From contig JAHEAR010000017.1 of the NCBI GenBank assembly GCA_024642665.1, positions 1 through 39,762 of the forward strand: a DNA stretch of 39,762 bases. The letters are read 5' to 3'. Origin of the DNA: Bacteroidota bacterium (GTDB lineage Bacteria; Bacteroidota; Bacteroidia; Chitinophagales; Saprospiraceae). Shown in pieces: positions 1 through 7,031 of the stretch. The position numbers were made by a program, and so were the translations under genes. Each line of letters begins with the position of its first letter. The first letter of the stretch is position 1. The notes below the pieces were generated by a model that saw only the letters and a program-made list of their open reading frames with translations, was not told the origin of the DNA and did no database searches.

Positions 1-374
1 TCTGCACCTACGGTATGAGAAGCGATATAGGCTGAAAAGAAACTGATCACCAGGCTGTACATAAACCATTGCATCAGATTTTTTGCCATACCCTCTTCAT
101 ACTTACGTACCATCATAAACAGAAGCGGCCCTTTTTCCATTTTGGCTTTATGTTCGGGGGTATTGTAATCCTTCATGCTCGATGGCTTTGGTACCATGTA
201 AAAGCCGGGAGGGATATTCAATCCGCGCATGGTCTCCATGGTCGCATCTTCATTGGGAAGTTTCTGATAGTCGGATGCGTGATAGCCCAGGACCATATGG
301 ATCAGTGAGCTTACGATAAAAACGAAAACAGCCGATAGCAGGATCGGCAGCCAAAGTGTTGAAATGAAATCCAT
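1..374 (-). CDS. conserved membrane protein, 3' end outside window (partial)
   Basis: Read on the minus strand from the ATG at 374, this frame stays open to the window edge (124 codons). The N-terminus is one hydrophobic segment (residues about 7-30). A soluble stretch follows with a Pro/Gly-rich part (NIPPGFYMVPKP, then SSMKDY), and a second hydrophobic segment (about 105-120) begins just before the cut. I recognise the general pattern of a small uncharacterised membrane protein with the NIPPG..M motif, but know no function for it. It is transcribed divergently from the TlpA-like gene at 463, with 88 bp between them. The overlapping plus-strand reading frame is its antisense shadow. The existence of the gene is fairly sure; the role is unknown. 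Confidence 0.7.
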   Translation of the reverse strand, partial: MDFISTLWLPILLSAVFVFIVSSLIHMVLGYHASDYQKLPNEDATMETMRGLNIPPGFYMVPKPSSMKDYNTPEHKAKMEKGPLLFMMVRKYEEGMAKNLMQWFMYSLVISFFSAYIASHTVGA

Positions 375-462
375 AAGTATTTTTTTTCGTGAGATGAAAA
401 TTAAGCAAAGATTTTGAGGGATTCAAATTCAATTTCATCATTGAAGTTGTAATTTGTCCCCC

Positions 463-1674
463 ATGCGAATTATTGACCGAACATACCAATCACTAATTGT
501 CCTTTTTGAGCTGATCTTTTTGGTCATGTGCCTTCAGGCTTGCCAGGGTCAGCCAAACAGTGCGATCTCCGGTACGATTGAACTTGCCGAAGACTGGAAA
601 AGCAAAGTATATATCGTCAAGCCAAATCATTTTAACGAAATCGCTGGGAATTACTTAGGGGAAATAATCGACTCTCTTGAATTAGATCCGGATGGAAGTT
701 TTAGTTTTTCTAAACCTGAATGGTTAACCGAAGAAAAACTTGCACTACTCGTTGTGCAGAAAAAAGGAGAGCGATTTGCTAATCATCTGCAGGATGAAAA
801 TCCGAATGAAGCGAACTATATGCCGATTGTTATTTCTCCTTCCGAATCAATTGCGATCGAAGCAGAAATAGCTGCCTTTCAAAAAAGTTTCGTGTTTAAA
901 AATCCTTCTGCTGAAAACAAAGCAATTGCTTCACTTCGGGATATACGAATAGAAGCGTACAAACATCTACAATCCGCGCTTGAAAAAGATACGCATGATG
1001 ATGCATTCATCATCGAACGAGAAGAAGCTCATCATCAGTACACCAAATCCATGCGCGACTTTGCATCAAACACTTCCGAATATTATGCAGGCCTGCTAGC
1101 CATCCGTTGGGTAAGCCCTACCGGTGACTTCGAGCGATATCCGGAATTCATCCATGCACAATGCGAGCAATGGAAAACAAAAAAACCGGATCATCTTTTC
1201 ACACAGGAACTTTGTGCTTTAGCTGACAAAAATCAACTCCCCGTTATGGTGGGTGATCTTATACCTGACTTCGAATTGCCGATGATGTCGGGAGATACAA
1301 CATCTCTTTATCAATTACTTGGTACCCGACTCACGATTCTTGATATCTGGGCAAGCTGGTGTGCACCCTGTCGAAAAGAAAACAGAAATGTGCTTGCACC
1401 ACTCTACGCCACGTATCAGGATAAAGGATTAAACATCATTGGTTATGCCCTTGACAGTGGCGAAGGGCCCTGGAAAGCTGCCATCGAAAAAGATAGCGCT
1501 ATTTGGGATCATGCTTCGCATCTCCAGGGCGATCAATCTCCTTTTATGGACGTATTGCGTATCTCTACGATTCCGGCTAATTACATTCTGGATGGAGATG
1601 GCAAGATACTGGCAAAGAATCTGCATGGGGAGGAGCTGACCCTTTTCATCCAAGATCAAATTGAATCCTACTAA
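463..1674 (+). CDS. TlpA-like thiol-disulfide oxidoreductase, lipoprotein
   Basis: A 403-residue protein. The N-terminus has a lipoprotein signal ending in the lipobox LQAC (Cys27), so it is probably anchored on the periplasmic side of an envelope membrane. The C-terminal 140 residues form a thioredoxin-like domain of the TlpA/ResA/AhpC-TSA type: a DFELPMMSGD entry strand, the redox motif WCAPC (Cys300 and Cys303) and the cis-proline loop TIPANYILD. The preceding 260 residues are a mostly helical region with the look of the N-terminal domains found on many Bacteroidota TlpA proteins. The predicted role is reduction or isomerisation of disulfides in exported proteins, or cytochrome maturation. 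I start at ATG 463, not the in-frame TTG at 454, because it gives a normal signal peptide. Confidence 0.85.
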   Translation: MRIIDRTYQSLIVLFELIFLVMCLQACQGQPNSAISGTIELAEDWKSKVYIVKPNHFNEIAGNYLGEIIDSLELDPDGSFSFSKPEWLTEEKLALLVVQKKGERFANHLQDENPNEANYMPIVISPSESIAIEAEIAAFQKSFVFKNPSAENKAIASLRDIRIEAYKHLQSALEKDTHDDAFIIEREEAHHQYTKSMRDFASNTSEYYAGLLAIRWVSPTGDFERYPEFIHAQCEQWKTKKPDHLFTQELCALADKNQLPVMVGDLIPDFELPMMSGDTTSLYQLLGTRLTILDIWASWCAPCRKENRNVLAPLYATYQDKGLNIIGYALDSGEGPWKAAIEKDSAIWDHASHLQGDQSPFMDVLRISTIPANYILDGDGKILAKNLHGEELTLFIQDQIESY

Positions 1675-1752
1675 GTATATTGTTAATGGCGAACCGGAAT
1701 TATTCATTCGATTTAACACCAAAAAATATTCTTAGAATACTCCCTGACTGAA

Positions 1753-2400
1753 ATGCTAAAAAGCAAACAAGTACTCTACACACTTCTCTTTTTAGGTTTC
1801 TGTATGATGATGCAGGGATGCCGGGGCAAAGCATTTGACCCAAAATGGCTGGAAGAAAAGGCACCTGAAACATACACCATCCGATTTGAAACGACAAAGG
1901 GAACCTTTGATGTGAAGGTGCATACCGAATGGTCGCCGCTTGCTGCCGATCGTTTGTATCAGATGATCAAACATGAATATTTTGATTATGCCATTTTCTA
2001 TCGGGTCACGGAAGGTTTTGCGGCTCAGTTTGGCAGCTCTAATCGGATGCTCTTGCAGCAATGGATGGCCTACCCTGTTCCGGATGAACCAGTGCTGCAC
2101 TCAAATAAACGTGGCACCCTGACGTTTGCGCGTGCCGGAAAAGACGATCGCGGTAGTGCGCTTTTCATCAACCTCGCAGACAATCCTAAACTCGATACCG
2201 TAGAACAAATGGGCGTTCGCGGCTATCCGCCATTAGGGGAAGTGATTAGCGGCATGGAGATCGTAGATAATTTGTATGATATTTATGGAGAAGATCTCAT
2301 GCAGGAATCAGAGCGCATGTATTCAAACCGCAATGGATTTATGCAAATGTATCCGGGGCTGGACTATGTAAAGAAGGCGTATTTAGTAAAAGGGGAATAA
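1753..2400 (+). CDS. cyclophilin-type peptidyl-prolyl cis-trans isomerase, lipoprotein
   Basis: A 215-residue protein with a lipoprotein signal peptide (lipobox MQGC, Cys23) followed by a single cyclophilin domain from about residue 40 to the end. Family landmarks are the opening strand IRFETTKGTFDVKV, the RVTEGFAAQFG segment matching the cyclophilin F.R.i..F..Q.G pattern, the GTLTFAR strand and the SALFINLADNP segment (usual form S.QFFI...d.p). It should catalyse proline isomerisation during folding of envelope proteins. It lies 78 bp after the TlpA-like lipoprotein on the same strand, so the two may form a small envelope-folding unit. The substitution in the SALFI segment is common in bacterial lipoprotein cyclophilins; I cannot judge activity from sequence. 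Confidence 0.88.
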   Translation: MLKSKQVLYTLLFLGFCMMMQGCRGKAFDPKWLEEKAPETYTIRFETTKGTFDVKVHTEWSPLAADRLYQMIKHEYFDYAIFYRVTEGFAAQFGSSNRMLLQQWMAYPVPDEPVLHSNKRGTLTFARAGKDDRGSALFINLADNPKLDTVEQMGVRGYPPLGEVISGMEIVDNLYDIYGEDLMQESERMYSNRNGFMQMYPGLDYVKKAYLVKGE

Positions 2401-2585
2401 GGTTTCTGCCTTTAGATTTCAAATGGAAGAAGGCGATAAGCGACGTACCATACATGATTGATGAATTGCATGTCGGACAATCCTGCAATAATCCATAACT
2501 TTATCATCCAAGATCGGCATATTCATCTATATCGATTCTGTATTTTTTAACACTTAATATGGATCACCATTTAATACTTAACACC

Positions 2586-3029
2586 ATGACAAAATTTATT
2601 TTAGCATTTATTCTTTGCTGCGGGATGACCGCGGCTTATTCACAATCAGAAACGGAAATGACCCCTCGTGCGCCTGATGAGGTTTTAAAAGGCTTCATTA
2701 AATTATACGGAGACGCATCAAAAGCCACCTGGTCAGTAACTGATGATACTTATGCGGCATCATTTAAACTCATCAACATGCCTGCCACCGCCTGGTTTGA
2801 TTCCACCGGTCATCGGGTAAATTTGGTGGTGGAAATACTAGAGAAACAATTACCGGCCATTGCGTTATCCTATATTGACAGAAACTACCCTAAGGTAAAA
2901 ATTACGAAAGCCCAAAAGTGGACGGATGATAATAAAGTCAACACCTTTCAGGCAGAACTAAAAACAAAGACGGAAACAAAAAATCTGCTATTTACTTCAA
3001 GAGGTGACCTTGTCAAGGAGCTGGATTAG
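2586..3029 (+). CDS. PepSY-like domain periplasmic protein
   Basis: A 147-residue secreted protein. I choose ATG 2586 over the ATG at 2559 because it gives a clean signal peptide (MTKFILAFILCCG, probable cleavage after AYSQ). The mature part matches the PepSY-like (BLIP-like) fold common in Bacteroidota: a first unit with the A.W......Y.A.F pattern (ATWSVTDDTYAASF), a linking helix (LPAIALSYIDRNYP) and a final strand pair ending LLFTSRGDLVKELD. These proteins are small, exported and of unknown biochemical role; a sensing or inhibitor-like function is only a guess. Its neighbours give little help: it stands 185 bp after the cyclophilin gene and faces the peptidase gene at 3196. Confidence 0.8.
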   Translation: MTKFILAFILCCGMTAAYSQSETEMTPRAPDEVLKGFIKLYGDASKATWSVTDDTYAASFKLINMPATAWFDSTGHRVNLVVEILEKQLPAIALSYIDRNYPKVKITKAQKWTDDNKVNTFQAELKTKTETKNLLFTSRGDLVKELD

Positions 3030-3195
3030 GATCTATTTATTAATGAGATCCATCTGAAAGACATAGACACTTGCAACGTGAAGAGTTGGAGTTTGAGTGG
3101 GGATGACCGTCCTGATATCCTGGGCTCCAAAGAGCGTCTTATACAGGAAAGAAAATCGATTGTTGCTTGCCCCACCCTATCTAACTTTGTCATCC

Positions 3196-4440
3196 TTATT
3201 CTTTAGCTTCAATGTAATTGACCAATTGATTTATCCAATCAGATGCCATGTCAAATTTCACACTTGGTTCTATTCCTACCGACTCCAAATGAATATAATC
3301 CAAATGTGATTTAGAAGTCAAAACAGCAATAAAATTACCACAAGGCAGCTCGTAATTTTTACCTGTTAATTCATACGTAAGTGTACCGTTTGATTGTTGC
3401 CCGAATATTTGACACTTTTTAAATTCACTCAATTTGTAAGTAAATTGCTCCGCATTGCTTGCGGTGATATGATTGGTCAAAACGTAAATATTATTGTTTC
3501 TTAAATAGCTTTTCAAAATTTTAAACAACAGGTCTGAATTTCTTGGCCCTCCACCTCCATTATTCCTTAAATCCAAAATCATGTGTCGTTTTGTCAAGGT
3601 ACCTTCGAGGGTTTTATAGAAAGTTTCAGCCTGGGATAATGTTGGATTAAATCCACTAAAACTTCCAATTTTGATATAGGTAATATCGGGAGTCAATTCT
3701 TCTCTGAAATAGGTTTCTTCAGCAGGTAACTTAGTCGCATAATTTATTTTAGCTGTATCTTTTTTAAAACCCGACTTGATGCAAAACCCATTTTCAATTC
3801 TTTCCGTATACGCTATTAGTCTTTTGCTGTAAACGTTCCCACCAACATGCAATAAATAATTATTCCCATAAGGTATGATCGTATATACCACTTCACCAAT
3901 CCGCCACAACTCATTTTTAGAATCGATGACAATAGCCTGATAAATATTTTCAATAGAATGTTTATAAATCCCTATGGTCATATATCCATCTTTCCTGTAA
4001 ATTCCCTCAATTTCAAATATTTCCTTAGATGATAATACGCTGGTTAGACTATCTATATCAATATTCGGCTTTGGATATACTTTAAATAAGTCGGAGTTTT
4101 TGAATTTCAAAAAATTATCGGTGTCATTTTTCTCATCGACAGCGGCTCCCTTGTTCAACCCATATACCTTGCTATGGTTATCATTTAATGAAAGCAATAG
4201 CGTGTTGAGCAGGACATAGCATTCATAAACAGATGTTATCTTTTCAGCCTTTTCAACAGCTTTATTAAAAGCTGAATCAAAACTTTCTTTGTTCTTTTTA
4301 TAGGGTGGTGTCTTTGTAATTTTATTTTCAAAAAATATTAAATCAGTTTTACAATTACAATTATCGGTTTGAGCAGAACCTTGGTTAACAAAATTGAAAA
4401 CCATCAGCAGAAATATTATGTAAGTGTTGTTTTTATTCAT
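3196..4440 (-). CDS. S41 family peptidase-like secreted protein
   Basis: A 414-residue protein starting at ATG 4440, which gives a signal peptide (MNKNNTYIIFLLMVFNF..., cleavage near GSAQ) preceded by an AAAGAG ribosome-binding site; the ATG 33 bp upstream gives a charged, unlikely leader. The C-terminal third carries the S41 (C-terminal processing peptidase / IRBP type) core: HMILDLRNNGGGG, then TASNAE with the probable nucleophile Ser328. The downstream segment IFGQQSNGTL lacks the lysine seen at the matching place in classical CtpA/Tsp (FGKG), as in the tricorn/IRBP-like branch, so the catalytic mechanism is uncertain. No PDZ domain is visible. The gene is visibly richer in A+T than its neighbours and lies beside a tRNA-derived repeat array, which suggests acquisition. 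Confidence 0.8.
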   Translation of the reverse strand: MNKNNTYIIFLLMVFNFVNQGSAQTDNCNCKTDLIFFENKITKTPPYKKNKESFDSAFNKAVEKAEKITSVYECYVLLNTLLLSLNDNHSKVYGLNKGAAVDEKNDTDNFLKFKNSDLFKVYPKPNIDIDSLTSVLSSKEIFEIEGIYRKDGYMTIGIYKHSIENIYQAIVIDSKNELWRIGEVVYTIIPYGNNYLLHVGGNVYSKRLIAYTERIENGFCIKSGFKKDTAKINYATKLPAEETYFREELTPDITYIKIGSFSGFNPTLSQAETFYKTLEGTLTKRHMILDLRNNGGGGPRNSDLLFKILKSYLRNNNIYVLTNHITASNAEQFTYKLSEFKKCQIFGQQSNGTLTYELTGKNYELPCGNFIAVLTSKSHLDYIHLESVGIEPSVKFDMASDWINQLVNYIEAKE

Positions 4441-4599
4441 GGGCAATCTCTTTGTTGTTTTGGGCCTTTTCAAGCCTCTTCTATAAATTGAATATAAAGA
4501 ATATATATTGCCTGATATTAATTTCGAGCTAGAGGCTTCTTTTCATAACCTGAATGTTTCGCATGTCCATAAAAAAAATCTTTTGAAATAAAAAAAAGA

Positions 4600-4709
4600 T
4601 GACCCCGTAGTATTGCACCCTACAGTATTGCACTGGTAGGCAAGCTTGGGGCAAGCCTGGGACCCTCCCACTGTATAGCGGGATGCGCTACCGAAGCTCA
4701 CCACATCTC
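4600..4709 (-). pseudogene. second decayed tRNA-Pro copy, 3' end lost
   Basis: On the minus strand the copy opens GAGATGTGGTGAGC directly after the poly-T of the terminator at 4710-4743. The D-loop end CGGTAGCGCA and the variable loop GGGTCCCAGG match the intact tRNA-Pro. The anticodon-arm position holds TCCCGCTATACAGTGGGA, not the proline anticodon loop. The T-arm is lost and replaced by two 15-base repeats (4604-4618, 4619-4633), then poly-T tracts. It cannot fold as a normal tRNA. Confidence 0.6.
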
Positions 4710-4743
4710 AAAAAAAAAGAGCGAATCATTTCTGACTCACTCT
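4710..4743 (-). terminator. intrinsic terminator (duplicate copy)
   Basis: Identical in sequence to the terminator at 4888-4921, 178 bp away: an 11-bp stem with a GAAA loop on the minus strand followed by nine T. It lies 6 bp after the 3' end of the first decayed tRNA copy, the same spacing as at the intact gene. Confidence 0.75.
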
Positions 4744-4749
4744 TCTGTG

Positions 4750-4887
4750 TCGGGATACCTCCCGATGAATCGGGATCGAACCCTGTGGTATGGTACCCTG
4801 CAGTATTGCACTGCAGGGCATGCCTAGGGCAAGCCTGAGACCCTCCCGCTGTATAGCGGGATGCGCTACCGAAGCTCACCACATCTC
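4750..4887 (-). pseudogene. first decayed tRNA-Pro copy with about 64 bp insertion
   Basis: About 138 nt against 74 for the intact gene. The 5' half follows tRNA-Pro position by position (GATGTGG, a nine-base D-loop ending CGGTA, GCGC, variable loop GGGTC), and the 3' end is the intact acceptor strand GGTATCCCGA. The anticodon arm is changed to a perfect TCCCG/CGGGA stem with an eight-base loop CTATACAG, so there is no proline anticodon. Between the T-stem and acceptor end lies extra sequence holding two strong dyads (CCCTGCAG/CTGCAGGG and TCCCGAT/ATCGGGA). Not a functional tRNA by ordinary rules. Confidence 0.7.
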
Positions 4888-4921
4888 AAAAAAAAAGAGC
4901 GAATCATTTCTGACTCACTCT
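4888..4921 (-). terminator. intrinsic terminator of the tRNA-Ser/tRNA-Pro transcript
   Basis: On the minus strand AGAGTGAGTCA-GAAA-TGATTCGCTCT forms an 11-bp stem with a GAAA tetraloop, followed by nine T. Two pairs are G-U wobbles that only work on the minus strand, which fixes the direction. It begins 6 bp after the tRNA-Pro 3' end. Confidence 0.85.
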
Positions 4922-4927
4922 TCTGTG

Positions 4928-5001
4928 TCGGGATACCAGGATTCGAACCTGGGACCCCCTGTTCCCAAAACAGGTGCGCTACCGGGCTGCGCCACATCCC
5001 G
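4928..5001 (-). tRNA. tRNA-Pro(TGG)
   Basis: A 74-nt cloverleaf on the minus strand. Acceptor stem CGGGATG/TATCCCG (one G-U), D-stem GCGC/GCGC, anticodon stem CCTGT/ACAGG with loop TTTGGGA (anticodon TGG), variable loop GGGTC, T-stem CCAGG/CCTGG with loop TTCGAAT, discriminator A. CCA is not encoded. It lies 24 bp after tRNA-Ser with no terminator between, so both are probably cut from one transcript. Confidence 0.95.
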
Positions 5002-5025
5002 AACTTTTTCTTTTGTGCTTCTATG

Positions 5026-5114
5026 CGGTGAGGGAGGGATTCGAACCCTCGGTACCCCTTTCAGAGTACGACGGTTTAGCAAACCGTTGGTTTAAGCCAC
5101 TCACCCACCTCACC
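5026..5114 (-). tRNA. tRNA-Ser(GCT)
   Basis: An 89-nt class II tRNA on the minus strand. Acceptor stem GGTGAGG/CCTCACC, anticodon stem ACGGT/ACCGT with loop TTGCTAA (anticodon GCT), a long variable arm (TACTC...GGGTA region), T-arm GAGGG-TTCGAAT-CCCTC and discriminator G, as expected for serine. CCA is not encoded. First gene of the two-tRNA transcript. Confidence 0.95.
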
Positions 5115-5207
5115 AGAACTTTATTCAATTAAGAATCAAGTCTTTAGGCTTATAATTTGGTCTATCAATAATCAATTTACCCTCAGTCCTTTAGACTTTA
5201 GGAGGCG

Positions 5208-5215
5208 CAAATATA
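5208..5215 (-). promoter_or_regulatory. probable -7 box for the tRNA-Ser/tRNA-Pro transcript
   Basis: Minus strand TATATTTG matches the Bacteroidota -7 consensus TAnnTTTG exactly, about 94 bp upstream of the tRNA-Ser 5' end. I see no good TTTG box at the matching upstream distance. The sequence between 5115 and 5357 holds no gene. Confidence 0.4.
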
Positions 5216-5357
5216 TAAATTCTATTTTGTTCGATTCACCAATTTCGATTTAAAACACCGATACCATATTTCAAATAGAACAGTACTCCGTTTATATTAA
5301 ATGCTCCGCTTCTGTTATCACACATCGGATCAACTGATAGCCAATAGATTAGCTTAC

Positions 5358-6794
5358 TTAGAAGGATCTGGCTTCGCGGGAAATAAATTGATTGGCCGCC
5401 TCAAAATTGGTCACCCGCATCTCTTTTGAATCCCAATCCAAACGAACACGTCCCGGATAATCCCACGGAGCCCAACCGGTTTCTTTTGCACCAGGTTTCA
5501 ACACTTTATAATCATAACATCGTACCGCCAGATTCCCCATTAACAAAGTTTCTGTCAACGGTACTGCATACTCAAATGGCGAACTGGCTTTACCATTTCC
5601 CTTGCATGCTTCTGCCCATATTTCCTGATGTGAACCTTTGTATCGCGGAAGAGTGGTCCTGCCATTTTTTCTCAAATCACCTGACCCGGATAATACCACG
5701 GCATCATCCCCATAATTATTAGCCAAAATTTTCCCTTTAGTCCCTTCAAGTAGAATTCCGCCATCCCAACTACCAAAAGGTGCAGTGGCCCCAAGTTCAT
5801 TCGGACGTGGAGGCTTTAATCCTCCGTCATACCACCACAAAGTACATGCCGGCATCGCCGAAGAAGTGACGTCCTCTAAATGATTCGATTTTCTGGCATT
5901 AAATTCCAACTTTACCTGGCTTGATGGCGGACAGGAATCCACATAATTAGCTTCTACAAAATCCCCAACCCAAACCGTCGTGCAACTTGCCTCTGCAGAA
6001 ACCGGAGCATCTAAGCGCAAAGCCCGATACACAGGATCCAAAAGATGACAACCCATATCACCTAAAGCGCCGGTCCCAAAATCCCACCAGCCTCTCCACT
6101 TGAATGGCATATAAGCAGGATCGTAATCTCGATATGGAGCTGGCCCCAACCAAAGATCCCAGTCTAATGTTTTGGGCGCCTTCTTCATCCCTTTCGGTGT
6201 AGGTACTCCTTGCGGCCATACCGGACGATTCGTCCAGACATGCGCTGTATGCACATCACCAATGGCTCCGCCCTGAACCATTTCGGCTAACTCAGCATTA
6301 CAATCCATACTTGCTCCCTGGTTACCCATTTGTGTCACGACATTATACTTTCGGGAAGCTTCCAGGAGTTGACGCGCTTCACCAATATTGTGCGTCAGTG
6401 GTTTTTCAACATAGACATGAATACCCAATTGCATCGCCGCAAGTGCCGGTAAGGTGTGCGTATGATCAGGCGTGGCTATGACTACTGCATCAATATCACC
6501 CGACATCCCATCAAACATTTTTCGATAATCCTTAAATCGGGGAACATCAGGAAACTTTTTAAAGGTAGAAGCTGCTCTGACTTCATCGACATCACAAAAG
6601 GCAACTATATTTTCACCGGCTAGTTCATCGACATGATTCGCCCCTCTTCCACCACAACCAATAAAGGCAATATTCAATTTGTCACTGGGTGATTTAAATC
6701 CCCTGCCCAGCACATGGCGTGGCACAATTATAAAACCAGCTGCAGCCAGTGCCGTGTTTTGTAAAAATGATCTGCGTGAATTTTGTTTTTTCAT
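5358..6794 (-). CDS. Tat-exported Gfo/Idh/MocA family oxidoreductase
   Basis: A 478-residue NAD(P)-dependent oxidoreductase-like protein. The N-terminus is a twin-arginine signal (RRSFLQNTALAAAGF), so it is probably folded with its cofactor and exported by Tat; tatC is at 35603. The Rossmann fold starts at IAFIGCGGRG (G.GG.G), followed by VVIATPDHTH and the family motif EKPL. The C-terminal half is the sugar/substrate-binding alpha-beta domain (WDFGTGALGDMGCHLLDPVYRAL). Family members act on sugars or cyclitols; the substrate is unknown. I start at ATG 6794, which places the RR motif at the N-terminus; an open frame continues upstream to 6947 but only reads through tandem repeats. Confidence 0.9.
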   Translation of the reverse strand: MKKQNSRRSFLQNTALAAAGFIIVPRHVLGRGFKSPSDKLNIAFIGCGGRGANHVDELAGENIVAFCDVDEVRAASTFKKFPDVPRFKDYRKMFDGMSGDIDAVVIATPDHTHTLPALAAMQLGIHVYVEKPLTHNIGEARQLLEASRKYNVVTQMGNQGASMDCNAELAEMVQGGAIGDVHTAHVWTNRPVWPQGVPTPKGMKKAPKTLDWDLWLGPAPYRDYDPAYMPFKWRGWWDFGTGALGDMGCHLLDPVYRALRLDAPVSAEASCTTVWVGDFVEANYVDSCPPSSQVKLEFNARKSNHLEDVTSSAMPACTLWWYDGGLKPPRPNELGATAPFGSWDGGILLEGTKGKILANNYGDDAVVLSGSGDLRKNGRTTLPRYKGSHQEIWAEACKGNGKASSPFEYAVPLTETLLMGNLAVRCYDYKVLKPGAKETGWAPWDYPGRVRLDWDSKEMRVTNFEAANQFISREARSF

Positions 6795-6880
6795 ATTGGT
6801 TTTTCTTAGAATCATGAAGTTAGTAAAACACTTCCGAATCAAGGTGGTGATTCTATCAATTAAACAAATTATGCAATAGC

Positions 6881-6943
6881 GGACCTTAGATTTTTGGACC
6901 TTAGATATGAGATTTTTCGACACGCGACTTTTCGACACGCGAC
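6881..6943. repeat. two adjoining 15-bp tandem duplications
   Basis: 6881-6910 is two copies of a 15-mer beginning GGACCTTAGAT (the last bases of copy two differ). 6914-6943 is two exact copies of TTTTCGACACGCGAC. They lie in the gap between the Gfo/Idh/MocA start and the HI0933-like gene end, next to the CTACTCAC array. Confidence 0.85.
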
Positions 6944-6968
6944 ACACGACTATCTTGATTTAATCCTT

Positions 6969-7031
6969 CTCTCACTACTCACCCTTTACTACTCACTTCC
7001 TACTACTCACGTCTCACTACTTGCTACTCAC
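6969..7031. repeat. imperfect CTACTCAC repeat array overlapping a gene end
   Basis: About six imperfect copies of a CACTACTCAC-like unit (minus strand GTGAGTAGT), separated by short variable spacers. The right end runs into the 3' end of the gene at 7017-8264, whose last codons and stop are made by the repeat. A related sequence occurs at 20101-20144. Confidence 0.8.

Larger units (their letters stand above)
4600..4937 (-). repeat. tandem repeat (period 178 bp) derived from a tRNA-Pro/terminator unit
   Basis: Two near-identical blocks, 4651-4759 and 4829-4937, are 109 bp long with only two differences that I count (positions 4661/4839 and 4671/4849). Weaker similarity extends left to about 4600 and 4778, so the period is 178 bp. 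Read on the minus strand, each copy starts with a decayed tRNA-Pro body and ends with the tRNA 3' acceptor sequence and its terminator. The intact tRNA-Pro lies at the right end of the series. The array therefore looks like duplication of the tRNA-plus-terminator module followed by decay of the tRNA part. Confidence 0.85.

Noticed and set aside
69-308. 79-codon plus-strand frame near the left edge
   Set aside because: Antisense to the partial membrane-protein gene, whose protein has convincing hydrophobic segments.
4750-4887. Decayed tRNA copy as a functional tRNA with a TAT or similar anticodon
   Set aside because: The anticodon loop would have eight bases and there is no proper T-arm; the insertion breaks the cloverleaf.
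4790-5095. Plus-strand frame of 101 codons across the tRNA region
   Set aside because: It is antisense to tRNA-Pro, tRNA-Ser and the decayed copies. Such frames (with GYQDSNLGP-like text) are a well-known false gene type over tRNAs.
6795-6947. N-terminal extension of the Gfo/Idh/MocA gene
   Set aside because: It reads through the tandem repeats and would bury the twin-arginine signal; ATG 6794 is better.
4600-7031. CRISPR array
   Set aside because: Copies are few, spacers are not unique sequence of constant length, repeats are adjacent or 178 bp apart, and no cas gene is present.
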